NCBI GenBank assembly: GCA_020025475.1
Contig: JAHHSA010000001.1
Location: 1-64,000, forward strand
DNA: 64,000 nt
Reading direction: 5' to 3'
Source of the DNA: Oscillibacter sp.
GTDB taxonomy: Bacteria; Bacillota; Clostridia; Oscillospirales; Oscillospiraceae
In this document: positions 15,814 through 23,797 of the stretch, piece by piece
Layout: each line of letters starts with the position of its first letter
Numbering within the stretch: position 1 is the first letter of the stretch
Made by a program: the position numbers and the translations under genes
The notes under the pieces: model-generated
What the model was told of the DNA's origin: nothing
Databases searched by the model: none
Seen by the model: only the letters and a program-made list of their open reading frames with translations

Positions 15814-17358
15814 TTACGGATTTCTCAGGCGGATCGTTAGAGACGGGACTTCAGAGAACGGACCCGGACCAATGGTGTAGCGGCCGCTGGAGCCGGGACT
15901 GCGGTTCAGACTGCTGTCCCAGAGACCGGCGTACAGCAAGCCGGAAGCGTCCCAAACTTGCAGAAGCAGGCGGCACTGAGGCTCCTCGCCGCTTCGACAG
16001 CGGTTTGCACTGCTTGCCAGGAACAGCCGCTGCCCGTCGAAGAGCATCCGGGTGTTATCCCAATACCCCTGGAAATAGGGGGAGTCCTGTGCCGGCAGCT
16101 GACCGGTAAATTGCTCGGTGTAATCGCCGTTTTCCTCCTGGCGGAACAGGCGAAAGGAGCTGCACTGTGCACGCTCCGTTATGATCAGCAGGACAGAGTC
16201 ATCTGTGCGGTAGATTGGATAGACGTTCCGCCCCTCATGGCCTGTGTACAGGGTCTGGCGCAGCTCTCCAGTGGCGCTGTCCAGTATATACAGCAGATCT
16301 TCTTTGTCTGTGCTGGTGTTGAACAGGACCCGCTGGCCGCTGGGATCGGTCCTGAGGTCCCGGATCATCTGGTCTGCTTCCAGGGGAAGCACCAGTTCCA
16401 GCTGGTCTATGGAGGGAAGTTGCTCTGTGAGACGCAGCCGATAGAGTCCGTAGCCGGGGGTCTTGCTGTAGTCCAACAGGGTTTCATCATCGGAGCGACG
16501 GGCTTCCAGGTAGAAGTAGATGGAGTCACCGGCTTGGACAGAATAGGAGCTTGAACTCAGACAAGCGGAGTTGACAGGCACAGCGGGACTATCCCAGACG
16601 TCTGCCCCCCGGGAGACACCAAAGGGGGTGTCCTTCGGGGGTGTATCCGGAATATCCGGGGTGCTGTTCAAATGATAGATCCGGCCATCTGAATCCTTGG
16701 AGACGGAAATGGCCACTCTGAAATCGGTGGGGGTGGGAATGCGGAAGGTATCGTTCAGCTTGCGGAGAAAGTCCAGCAGGGCTTTGCTTGCTTCCAGCTC
16801 TTCTTCTGAGGTGCTGAGCTGCGGATTTGCAACTAACCACTCGACCGATTCCAATGATTGCGGCCCGAAAAATCCGGGATACGACAGATGGATCGAGAGG
16901 GGATAATCCGGGAAATAGTCCGCTCCTGTGAAGCTTTCCGTGTGGGTGGTGCCGGGGTGGGTGCGGTCAGCGGTGGCCTGATACAAAGGATACAGAGGCT
17001 CCGTTTCGGAGAGCTTGATGGGCTGTGTGCCGCTGGTTCCACCTCCAATACCGCTGATGTCGTAGAATGTCAGATCACAGATATCTTGTGTGCGGGGGGA
17101 AACCGATGGGGGAGTGATGGAAAATGCTGTGTGAATGGAGGAGCCGGGGACCAACGTGGTATCCCAAAACAGAGAATGGACATCGTCCTGAGAATGGAGG
17201 GTGATTTCCAGGTCCTGCAGGACAGCGGGGTCCCCCTGGTGAGAGATTTCAGTGATCTCCACATCATCGGAGGTATCGGCCACAGCTGAGTGGACCACGG
17301 TCAGCGCTCCGACGGACAGCAGGAATAAAAGGTACATGCAAATGAGACTTTTTTTCAT
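15814..17358 (-). CDS. Secreted or membrane-anchored paralogue 3, propeller-like
   Basis: 514 residues, longest of the four. Signal-anchor MKKSLICMYLLFLLSVGA. Shared blocks: LFWDTTLVPGSSIHTAF, TFRIPTPTDFRVAISVSK, TLLDYSKTPGYGLYRL, IDQLELVLPLEADQ, MLFDGQRLFLAS and LYAGLWDSSLN. It has an extra Ser/Thr/Pro-rich segment around residues 60-150 that the others lack. ATG at 17358 follows RBS aaaggagag; an in-frame ATG at 17511 would lie inside the upstream paralogue and is rejected. 13 nt separate it from the gene before, so co-translation in one operon is likely. Confidence 0.75.
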   Translation of the reverse strand: MKKSLICMYLLFLLSVGALTVVHSAVADTSDDVEITEISHQGDPAVLQDLEITLHSQDDVHSLFWDTTLVPGSSIHTAFSITPPSVSPRTQDICDLTFYDISGIGGGTSGTQPIKLSETEPLYPLYQATADRTHPGTTHTESFTGADYFPDYPLSIHLSYPGFFGPQSLESVEWLVANPQLSTSEEELEASKALLDFLRKLNDTFRIPTPTDFRVAISVSKDSDGRIYHLNSTPDIPDTPPKDTPFGVSRGADVWDSPAVPVNSACLSSSSYSVQAGDSIYFYLEARRSDDETLLDYSKTPGYGLYRLRLTEQLPSIDQLELVLPLEADQMIRDLRTDPSGQRVLFNTSTDKEDLLYILDSATGELRQTLYTGHEGRNVYPIYRTDDSVLLIITERAQCSSFRLFRQEENGDYTEQFTGQLPAQDSPYFQGYWDNTRMLFDGQRLFLASSANRCRSGEEPQCRLLLQVWDASGLLYAGLWDSSLNRSPGSSGRYTIGPGPFSEVPSLTIRLRNP

Positions 17359-17371
17359 GGAAAACTCTCCT

Positions 17372-18394
17372 TTATGGGGAAATGGGGTGGGCCCAGTGGA
17401 GGGATAACGGCGACCACGACTGGTCCAGCCGATAGAGGTCCGGAAGCTCGGTGTCTGTGAGATCCAGACTGCTGTCAAACACGCCGGCATATTCAGTACC
17501 TGACTCATCAAAGACAGCCAGCGAAAAGCCGCAGGAGTGGGGACCGTCCAGCATACCCGAAGTCACACCGCCTGCAATGGCAAGCCGTGTTCCGTCAAAT
17601 GCGGCGGTTTGTGGCTGTGCGTAGTACATCGGCAGGAAGGCCGTCTCCTGAGGCAGTTGTCCAGCGAAGCGGAGGCAATAGCAGCCGTGATTCTCACGTG
17701 CGTATAGCTGGAACTTTCCGGAATCGTGCATGGGCAGCAGAAAGGTTTCTCCAAACAGCATGCCGTCCCAGCCCTCCTCATATGGCCAGAGCGGTGTGGA
17801 GAGCAGCTCTGTTCCGGTAGTGGTGTCCAAAATACGGATGTGGAACAGGCCCTTTTCCACCGTGAGCAGCAGGATGGCATCATTGCCGGGCAGCGGGCAG
17901 AACTGATACAGCTCAAACTGTTCCGGCATTGGAGCGAGCAGCTCCAATGCCTCAAAGGAGAGCTTCTCCTGAGTAAATGGCAGACGATAGATGCCGGCTT
18001 GATTGCCAAAGCGGTTGTATACCGGATCACTGCGGAGGTCGGGAATCCAGTAGATTGTATCTTCCAGAAGAAAGCCTTCGAAAATATCGGGGATTTGCTC
18101 CCGAATTTCGGAGGGAATCACTGCCCCGCCGCCAACGGATGGCCTGGTCGGATACAGCTGGACTTTTGTATGGGGCGTTTGACCGGGGGAGAATGCGGTC
18201 TCCCAGTACAGGGGCGCTCCGTTCTGGGTGGCGGAGACATTTATGGTGAGGCCCTCCGCAGCAGCGAGCTGACCGGTGACACGGTGCTCTGTAAAGGTGA
18301 TCTGCTCACCCTGCCGGACGCTGTGGTGGGAGATTCCAAGCCCTGCCAGAGATAGCAGAAACAGGGCACACATACAAATGAGATGCTTTCGCAT
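17372..18394 (-). CDS. Secreted or membrane-anchored paralogue 2, short form
   Basis: 340 residues, about 120 shorter than its relatives. Signal-anchor MRKHLICMCALFLLSLAG. It keeps LYWETAFSPGQTPHTKV, a weak AGIYRL block, FEALELLAPMPEQF, AAFDGTRLAIAG and EYAGVFDSSLD, but lacks the FRFPVP block, so a central segment has been lost or never gained. RBS aaggagg is 9 nt before the ATG. The frame is intact, so this is a short variant rather than a visibly broken gene. Confidence 0.75.
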   Translation of the reverse strand: MRKHLICMCALFLLSLAGLGISHHSVRQGEQITFTEHRVTGQLAAAEGLTINVSATQNGAPLYWETAFSPGQTPHTKVQLYPTRPSVGGGAVIPSEIREQIPDIFEGFLLEDTIYWIPDLRSDPVYNRFGNQAGIYRLPFTQEKLSFEALELLAPMPEQFELYQFCPLPGNDAILLLTVEKGLFHIRILDTTTGTELLSTPLWPYEEGWDGMLFGETFLLPMHDSGKFQLYARENHGCYCLRFAGQLPQETAFLPMYYAQPQTAAFDGTRLAIAGGVTSGMLDGPHSCGFSLAVFDESGTEYAGVFDSSLDLTDTELPDLYRLDQSWSPLSLHWAHPISP

Positions 18395-18408
18395 AAGAGA
18401 AGACCTCC

Positions 18409-19836
18409 TTAGGTTGGGGAGAGGGCGATGGGGTTTAGTGGCGCGAGACCGCAGCGCAGGGCAGAGGTTTCGGAGCCGCTGTCGAGGCTGCTGAAAAATC
18501 GCCCGCTGTAGAGCATTCCCTCTGCGGAGAAAAGGTACAGTGCAAATGAGGTGTCAACCGGGCGGTCTGCGAAGAGGGAGCGATCCCGGTCCAGAGTCTG
18601 CAAAGGAATGGTCAGTGCCAGTTGTTTCCCGTCATAAGAGAATGAAAATGCCTGATCGTCCCAAAAAACGGGGCTATTATTGGGGATCAGTTCCTTCGGT
18701 ATGGTAAAATCAAATTGATGCACATAGCGGTTGTCAGCATCCCGCTGATACAGTCGGACCGTCTGGTCGCCATGGAAGAGGAACAGCAAATCCTGACAGA
18801 GGTATGGGCTGCGGCCGTGCCAGTCGCTCAGGGGCAGCTGCTGGACTTCTTCCAATGTATCGAGATCAATGCAGTGCAGTGCCCGGCCCTGTTCGGAGTT
18901 GATGGACAGAAGCACTTGATTGCACGCCGGGTCATAGATGGCTTGGTAGACCTGATGATGGGGGTCCAGGGGGCAGATCATTTTTAAATCGTCCAGGGTG
19001 TAGAGTCCCTCCTGAATGGGCAGACAGTAGATACCGTAACCGCCTGGGGTCTGGCTGTAGGAGAGGGGAGTGCCATCCCGGTCGACAAAGGCATTGACGA
19101 TGAAATACAGGGTGTCCGGAGAGGCCCAGGAGAGGGTGTAGACAGATACACCGCTTTGGCCTGCATCCTGGGAGGTGTATTCGGTCAAGTTTCCGGCTGC
19201 GTCCCGGATCACGGAAATCGTCAGCATGTGGTCCTCCGGGACAGGAAAGCGGAAAGCGCCTGTCAGATCCAGCAGGAATCGATGGGAAATGGGAATGGGG
19301 CGTTCCGTTTGCTGGGAGTCTTCAATGGTATGCCAGAATAGCCTGCTTGCAGTTGTAGAGAGATCCGCAGCCAATGGATAATAGGAGATGTAGTCGCTGA
19401 CGCGGATGGTTGTTTTTCTCATTTCGCCGGGCGGGGTGTTGTCTGCCAGCTGTTTCACGGTTTTGCTCATCCAGGAGGGAATCGGCTGCTTATCCAGATC
19501 CAATCCGCTGTTGCTCCCGGTGCTGGTGGTGAAATTGACGTACATGTCCAGGAACTGATACGGAGAAAACAGGTCATCCGGATACTGCTGTTTGGCGAAG
19601 AAGTGGAAATCAACATCCGGCTCCTGGCCTGGTGTCATGCTGATATCCCAGAAGAGACGGTTGCCCATATTGGCCTGCATATCCAACTGGATGCCAGCGA
19701 CGGCGAGATCACCGGAGAGCCGTTCCTCTTGAAAGGCGAGGCTGCTGGAAGTATTCGCTACCTGCGTGTGGGCTGTGCCAAGAGCACTCAGGGAGAGCAG
19801 GAACAGGACACACATACAAAGAAAACTTTTTTTCAT
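18409..19836 (-). CDS. Secreted or membrane-anchored paralogue 1, propeller-like
   Basis: 475 residues. Signal-anchor MKKSFLCMCVLFLLSLSALG followed by TAHTQVA. Shared blocks: LFWDISMTPGQEPDVDF, AFRFPVPEDHMLTISVIR, PLSYSQTPGGYGIYCL, LDDLKMICPLDPHH, FSYDGKQLALTI and LYSGRFFSSLD. ATG at 19836 follows ggag by 8 nt; a GTG 9 nt upstream is less likely. First of the four copies, 31 nt after the ABC ATPase gene. No known family recognised. Confidence 0.75.
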   Translation of the reverse strand: MKKSFLCMCVLFLLSLSALGTAHTQVANTSSSLAFQEERLSGDLAVAGIQLDMQANMGNRLFWDISMTPGQEPDVDFHFFAKQQYPDDLFSPYQFLDMYVNFTTSTGSNSGLDLDKQPIPSWMSKTVKQLADNTPPGEMRKTTIRVSDYISYYPLAADLSTTASRLFWHTIEDSQQTERPIPISHRFLLDLTGAFRFPVPEDHMLTISVIRDAAGNLTEYTSQDAGQSGVSVYTLSWASPDTLYFIVNAFVDRDGTPLSYSQTPGGYGIYCLPIQEGLYTLDDLKMICPLDPHHQVYQAIYDPACNQVLLSINSEQGRALHCIDLDTLEEVQQLPLSDWHGRSPYLCQDLLFLFHGDQTVRLYQRDADNRYVHQFDFTIPKELIPNNSPVFWDDQAFSFSYDGKQLALTIPLQTLDRDRSLFADRPVDTSFALYLFSAEGMLYSGRFFSSLDSGSETSALRCGLAPLNPIALSPT

Positions 19837-19867
19837 GGTCTGCACTCCTCACTTCGGAAAAGGAAAC

Positions 19868-20605
19868 TCATTCGTCGCTGCCGGTGAGTTCGTCCAGTGC
19901 GCGGCTGACCCGGTCAGCGCGGTATTGATAGGTTTCCTTGATGTACTGCATCAGGGTCTTGCCCTGGTCCTCCAGAGTTTCCGTAGTGGTGTCCCCCACG
20001 ATCCGGCCCTGACGGAGCAGCACGGCCCGGCCAATGAAGGCAGAGACTTCCTCAATCAGGTGGGTGGACAGCAGAACGGTTTCGGTGGGTTCCAGAATGC
20101 CCAGCAGCACCTTGTAGAAGTCCTCCCGGTTGAAGATGTCGTTTCCGGCAAAGGGCTCATCCATCAGGATATAGTCAGCACCCTGACTGAGAGCCATAAT
20201 GACCTCAAACTGGTTTTTCTGGCCCAGGGAGTAGGAGCCAACGGCCTTGTTCATGGGCAGGCCGAAAAATTCCATCAGGGCCAGAAAACGCTTTTCCCGG
20301 AAAGAAGGGAAGTGCTCGCTGTAAAACTGGCTGTGGGCTTTGGGACTCAGGTGGGGAAAGAAGGAGTGCTCGGCGGTGGCAAAGGACAGGCGGGCAATGT
20401 TTTTTCTGGTGATGGGCTCACCGTCCAGTGTGATGGTGCCCTGATACCGGAGATACCCCAGAATTGACTTCATCATGGTGGTTTTACCGGCACCGTTCTC
20501 ACCGAACAATCCGACGATCTCGCCCTGAGGCAGGGACAGGGAGACGCCGTTGAGGGCAGTCTTGCTGCCGTAGGATTTGCTGACATGGTTCAATTCAATC
20601 ATCAT
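19868..20605 (-). CDS. ABC transporter ATP-binding protein (YtrB-like)
   Basis: 245 residues. Walker A GENGAGKTT (about 35-43), signature region YSLGQKNQ in place of LSGGQ, Walker B YILMDEPFAGND, H-loop STHLIEEV. This is the small stand-alone ATPase type found with YtrA regulators and bacitracin/antibiotic-type exporters. ATG at 20605 overlaps the TGA of the upstream membrane gene (TGATG) and follows aggagg, so the two are translationally coupled. It should drive the two membrane proteins encoded just upstream. The degenerate signature motif is worth noting. Confidence 0.9.
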   Translation of the reverse strand: MMIELNHVSKSYGSKTALNGVSLSLPQGEIVGLFGENGAGKTTMMKSILGYLRYQGTITLDGEPITRKNIARLSFATAEHSFFPHLSPKAHSQFYSEHFPSFREKRFLALMEFFGLPMNKAVGSYSLGQKNQFEVIMALSQGADYILMDEPFAGNDIFNREDFYKVLLGILEPTETVLLSTHLIEEVSAFIGRAVLLRQGRIVGDTTTETLEDQGKTLMQYIKETYQYRADRVSRALDELTGSDE

Positions 20606-21102
20606 CAAAACCTCCTGTATGCCGACGGCAGGCACTGGGCCGGTGTGGCAAAAAGATAGATCAAAAAGTAGAAGAGCAGGAACAATAAAGCGGTCAGCGC
20701 GGTTAGACCCAGGGCAACGAGGGGAAGGGCCCAGCACTGCTGATGCAGCAGCTTCCCATCTGGCAGGCGGCGCATCAGATAGATGCTCATGCTGCCTTGC
20801 CGATAGTGCAGATAGTGGAGCAGTACCACAAAGGGCGTCAGGGCCATCAGCAGAAACAGGGGGTCAAAGACCCGGTGCAGCAGTACGGGGAAGTCCTCAA
20901 TCACGGCGCCGGGAATCAGTACGGGGACCGCCTTTCCGGAGGTGTAGTTATTCATGAACAGTGCCTCCCGGGCCGGGGCATAGTGAAAGGCAAACAGCGC
21001 CATGGAAAGCAGCGAACAAATCCCCAGAGCGATGAAGTACAACGTCTTTTCTGAGGCCGCAGAAATGCCGGGTGGAATCATGCGGTCACTGATTCGTGTC
21101 AT
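20605..21102 (-). CDS. Small membrane protein, probable ABC transporter permease part
   Basis: 165 residues with about three or four membrane segments (near 20-45, 80-100 and 125-155). Too short for a usual ABC-2 permease and no family recognised, but it is coupled to the ATPase by TGATG and overlaps the preceding membrane gene by 17 nt. I infer that the two membrane proteins together form the transmembrane part. RBS gaggtg precedes the ATG. Confidence 0.7.
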   Translation of the reverse strand: MTRISDRMIPPGISAASEKTLYFIALGICSLLSMALFAFHYAPAREALFMNNYTSGKAVPVLIPGAVIEDFPVLLHRVFDPLFLLMALTPFVVLLHYLHYRQGSMSIYLMRRLPDGKLLHQQCWALPLVALGLTALTALLFLLFYFLIYLFATPAQCLPSAYRRF

Positions 21103-21859
21103 ATCCGTTCACCTCGTTTCTCTGGGAAGGAACTGCTGTCGCGTTGGGGCCGTCTTCGCTGCTGAGAGGTGTCTCCATGGTCGCGATTTCATAGATGTCC
21201 CAGAGCACAACCAGCACAGAGATTACAACGATGGTCCAGTCTGCGCCGGTTCTGCCAATGGAAGCGGGGAAGGACCAGACGGCAGCCAGGGCCAGGACGG
21301 CAAGCCCAATCAAACTGCCCCGGCTGCCCTGACGAGCCAGGGGGAGGGCTGCTGCAGTGCCCAGGCCCAGAGCCAGAAAGGCGTTGCGGACGTATCGGGT
21401 CCAGTCGGCCAGGGGCAGCAGGCTGTGCAGGAAATCAATGCGGTAGAAAGCCAGCAGGATACTCTGGGGACCGTATACCGCTTCATTGGCCTGCGCACCG
21501 TACCAGTGGAACAGACCCAGCAGCAGGCAGGTCTGGAAGCTCCAGAACAGCACATAGCAGCAGGTATTATAAATGATGTGGCACAGGAACAGATCAACGG
21601 GCCTGAGCTGCATTCGGTACAGAGTGTATCCGCTTTTCTGAAGGGGGTGAATGGTCAGCACGGCAGTCCATAGCAGGAAGGCGGCACCGCAGACAAGCGG
21701 CAGGTGGCTGGCGGAGAATACGGCTTCCAGAGAGGACTCCGGGGACAGAGACAGATAGAAGAGGCCAACCTCTGCCAGACCGGTGACAGCCAGCAGGCCC
21801 AGCAGCTTACAGATGGTGCTGCGCGCGTAGAGCATCATCACAGAAGTGTATTTTTTCAT
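21086..21859 (-). CDS. Membrane protein, probable ABC transporter permease part
   Basis: 257 residues with six predicted membrane segments (about 15-40, 55-75, 95-125, 145-165, 175-195, 205-225) and a polar C-terminal tail. It resembles ABC-2-type permeases in size and topology but has no motif I can name. ATG at 21859 overlaps the stop of the GntR gene by 4 nt (ATGA) and has ggagg 7 nt upstream; an earlier in-frame ATG at 21874 is less likely. Confidence 0.75.
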   Translation of the reverse strand: MKKYTSVMMLYARSTICKLLGLLAVTGLAEVGLFYLSLSPESSLEAVFSASHLPLVCGAAFLLWTAVLTIHPLQKSGYTLYRMQLRPVDLFLCHIIYNTCCYVLFWSFQTCLLLGLFHWYGAQANEAVYGPQSILLAFYRIDFLHSLLPLADWTRYVRNAFLALGLGTAAALPLARQGSRGSLIGLAVLALAAVWSFPASIGRTGADWTIVVISVLVVLWDIYEIATMETPLSSEDGPNATAVPSQRNEVNGYDTNQ

Positions 21860-22236
21860 AGCGATTCCTCCCACATTTCCTGAATCAAATTTAAAGCTGT
21901 TTCCTTGGACACGCCTGTCTGGCGCATGGCGATCACCAGCGCCCGAATGTCCTCCCGGAGCAGTTCGCCCCGCAGCCGTTCCACAGTGTCATCTCCTACA
22001 GCCACATAGCTTTTGGCACCGGCGTGAGACTGGATCAGGTCCTCGTCCTCCAAAATCCGATAGGCCTTCTGCACTGTGTTGGGGTTCACGCCCAACAGCG
22101 CTGAGAGCACCCGGCGGGAGGGCAGCTCGTCTCCATTTGTTACCGCACCGGAGACCATGCCCCGCTTCAAATACAACACAATTTGCTGGTAGATCGGGGT
22201 TCCGTCTTCCATGATGAAGTTGTCAAAGGATACCAA
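21856..22236 (-). CDS. GntR family regulator, YtrA subfamily
   Basis: 126 residues. The winged helix has the YtrA pattern GTPIYQQIVLYLKRGMVSG, LPSRRVLSALLGVNPNTVQK and YRILEDEDLI; the C-terminus is a short helical dimerisation part with no effector domain. YtrA regulators usually repress their own ABC transporter operon and are relieved by cell-wall-active stress. TTG at 22236 is chosen because gggaggg lies 7 nt before it; a TTG at 22254 precedes that site. First gene of the operon, 4-nt overlap with the next. Confidence 0.88.
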   Translation of the reverse strand: MVSFDNFIMEDGTPIYQQIVLYLKRGMVSGAVTNGDELPSRRVLSALLGVNPNTVQKAYRILEDEDLIQSHAGAKSYVAVGDDTVERLRGELLREDIRALVIAMRQTGVSKETALNLIQEMWEESL

Positions 22237-22283
22237 GACAGTCCCTCCCTTCAACTGTACTACGCATATAATACGGTTTATAT

Positions 22284-22305
22284 CTGTATCATATGACTAA
22301 TACAG
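22284..22305. promoter_or_regulatory. Probable GntR (YtrA-type) operator
   Basis: Inverted repeat CTGTAT-N10-ATACAG lying over the -10 element and spacer of the operon promoter. YtrA-family sites are AT-rich palindromes of similar build; direct binding is inferred. Confidence 0.6.
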
Positions 22306-22316
22306 TCACTTGTCAA
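22288..22316 (-). promoter_or_regulatory. sigma-A promoter of the GntR/ABC/paralogue operon
   Basis: On the minus strand, TTGACA (22316-22311), 17-nt spacer, TATGAT (22293-22288). It is a near-consensus promoter that the operator would block. Confidence 0.85.
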
Positions 22317-22334
22317 TCCCCAAAATGACGGAAA

Positions 22335-22368
22335 AAACAAGCAGCCCATCACAAGACGGGCTGCTCAG
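22335..22368 (-). terminator. Terminator of the DUF4397 gene
   Basis: On the minus strand, stem AGCAGCCC/GGGCTGCT (22365-22358 with 22347-22340), loop of 10, followed by TGTTTTTTCC. Confidence 0.75.
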
Positions 22369-22395
22369 GCTATCTGAACACTGGAAATGTGGACA

Positions 22396-23352
22396 TCAGC
22401 GGCTCTCCACCAGCAAAGGCTGAATCGTCTGAGGGCCGCTGGGGATCAGAAACACGGTATAGTTGATGTTGCTGACTGCGTTGAGATACAGAGAAGTCAG
22501 TGTGTTGGGCACGGGATAAGTACCGGTGAAGGCACTGTCCAGCGTCTCAATATCCATCCACAGCGGCATAGGAGCCAGCGAGGTTTCGGCGAAGAAAAAC
22601 TGATAGGAGCCGGGCCGAATCCGCTTGTAGGGTGTAGTCTCCTTATACCGTACATCCCCATAGACCACACGGCCATCTCCCAGAAGGACATCCAGGGGAG
22701 GCGAGTTCAGGGACAGGTTGCTGACCCGGAAGTTGGAAAAATCGCCATTTGGGGTGCAGCAGTTGTCGGTAATTTGCAGAAGATCCAGGCCGTTGATGGT
22801 GTTGATGATGGCAACTGTCATGGGCTGGTTTACCTGGAAGGGAAGGCTTTTCTGGATGTAAACATAGCCGTCCGGAGCCGTGACGGTAATGGTCTGATAG
22901 CCTGCGGGCACTTTGCCGTAAGGAGTGAGTGCACCATAGTCCAGCGGATTGGAGACCCTTGTATTGTTCACCAGAATCCGGAAAGGCCGGTAACCGTAGG
23001 CTGCGTTCAGAAAGCGCACCTTGGCAAACTGCGGCCAGATGGGCAAAATAATGCCGCTGGGCTGAGGCCGGGGGATGGGAGAGGGTGTGGGGAAAGCGGG
23101 CGTTGCCGGGAAGGTAGGAGCTGCTGGTATGCTGCCACCGGGAGCAGGTGCTGCCGGGAAGGCTGGAGCTGCGGGAATACTGTCATCAGGAGCTGCGGGA
23201 ACGCTGTGATCCGGCACGGGTGTGGCGGGGGTTATGGGAACGGCGGGGATGGTGTCTACAGAGTGTACGGGACCACCCTCTCCCGGATTGGGAAGCGGCG
23301 TTACAGGCGTGTTCTGTTCATCTTGATGTTCCATGTGATCGCCCGGAACCAA
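22396..23352 (-). CDS. DUF4397 domain protein with Pro/Ala-rich N-terminus
   Basis: 318 residues from TTG at 23352. An N-terminal Pro/Ala-rich stretch (about 15-100) with repeats such as SIPAAP and AFPATP precedes a DUF4397-type beta domain (VRFLNAAYGYRPFRILVNN; VPAGYQTITVTAP). No signal peptide. A CATACAAT box 32-39 nt upstream matches a sigma-E/sigma-K -10 element, so spore-coat or mother-cell expression is possible. Start uncertain: ATG at 23334 and CTG at 23361 (5 nt after aggagg) are alternatives. Function unknown. Confidence 0.75.
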   Translation of the reverse strand: MVPGDHMEHQDEQNTPVTPLPNPGEGGPVHSVDTIPAVPITPATPVPDHSVPAAPDDSIPAAPAFPAAPAPGGSIPAAPTFPATPAFPTPSPIPRPQPSGIILPIWPQFAKVRFLNAAYGYRPFRILVNNTRVSNPLDYGALTPYGKVPAGYQTITVTAPDGYVYIQKSLPFQVNQPMTVAIINTINGLDLLQITDNCCTPNGDFSNFRVSNLSLNSPPLDVLLGDGRVVYGDVRYKETTPYKRIRPGSYQFFFAETSLAPMPLWMDIETLDSAFTGTYPVPNTLTSLYLNAVSNINYTVFLIPSGPQTIQPLLVESR

Positions 23353-23390
23353 AAGGTCCAGGCTTTCCTCCTCTCGTGTTAGGCTACCCC

Positions 23391-23398
23391 ATTGTATG
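23391..23398 (-). promoter_or_regulatory. Possible sigma-E/sigma-K -10 element
   Basis: CATACAAT on the minus strand, an exact match to the sigma-E -10 consensus as I know it. The expected -35 is not clear, so this is tentative. Confidence 0.35.
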
Positions 23399-23512
23399 TA
23401 GGGGGACAGAGTGAGGTGAGGAACGGCGGTGCAGCGGCAGATTTGAGATGGAGAAAGGGAGTATCCAGGAGCTTGGCAGCTCGGAGAACGGATTGGTTTC
23501 TGTAATCAAAGA

Positions 23513-23548
23513 AAAACACCAGAAGTTCCAATGGAACTTCTGGTGTTT
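23513..23548 (-). terminator. Terminator downstream of tRNA-Arg
   Basis: 16-bp self-complementary arms (23515-23530 with 23532-23547) followed on the minus strand by TTTTTC, directly after the tRNA 3' end. Confidence 0.8.
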
Positions 23549-23625
23549 TGGTACGCCGTGAGGGATTCGAACCCCCGGCCTTTTGGTCCGTAGCCAAACG
23601 CTCTATCCAGCTGAGCTAACGGCGC
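23549..23625 (-). tRNA. tRNA-Arg (anticodon ACG)
   Basis: 77 nt including an encoded CCA end. Acceptor GCGCCGT pairs with ACGGCGT (one G-U). D-arm TAGCTCAGCTGGATAGAGC; anticodon stem TTTGG/CCAAA around CTACGGA, giving anticodon ACG; T-loop GGTTCGAATCC. It reads CGN arginine codons after A34 deamination. Confidence 0.95.
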
Positions 23626-23734
23626 ATGTGCTGCTCTGGTGTGAATCTCTCTCGCAGACAGCTTATTTATGATAGCATGAGAATTTTTAAAATGCAAGCT
23701 TTTTTTAAAAAAATTTGAACTTTTTTTTGGAACC

Positions 23735-23763
23735 TTGTAAAAGAAAGGGCCATGTGATAAAAT
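23735..23763 (+). promoter_or_regulatory. sigma-A promoter of the DivIVA-like gene
   Basis: TTGTAA (23735-23740), 17-nt spacer, TAAAAT (23758-23763), ending 34 nt before the ATG. Confidence 0.65.
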
Positions 23764-23797
23764 AAACCATAGAATCAGAGAGGAAAGCGGTGGATTT

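Noticed and set aside
17358..17511. Longer N-terminus for paralogue 3
   Set aside because: It would lie wholly inside the upstream paralogue and place the signal-anchor 51 residues in; ATG at 17358 has the RBS.
22900..23280. Repeats in the DUF4397 gene as a CRISPR or minisatellite
   Set aside because: They are coding Pro/Ala repeats, irregular in length, with no spacer structure.
23379..23597. Minus-strand frame across tRNA-Arg
   Set aside because: It is a translation of the tRNA and its terminator, a common false gene.
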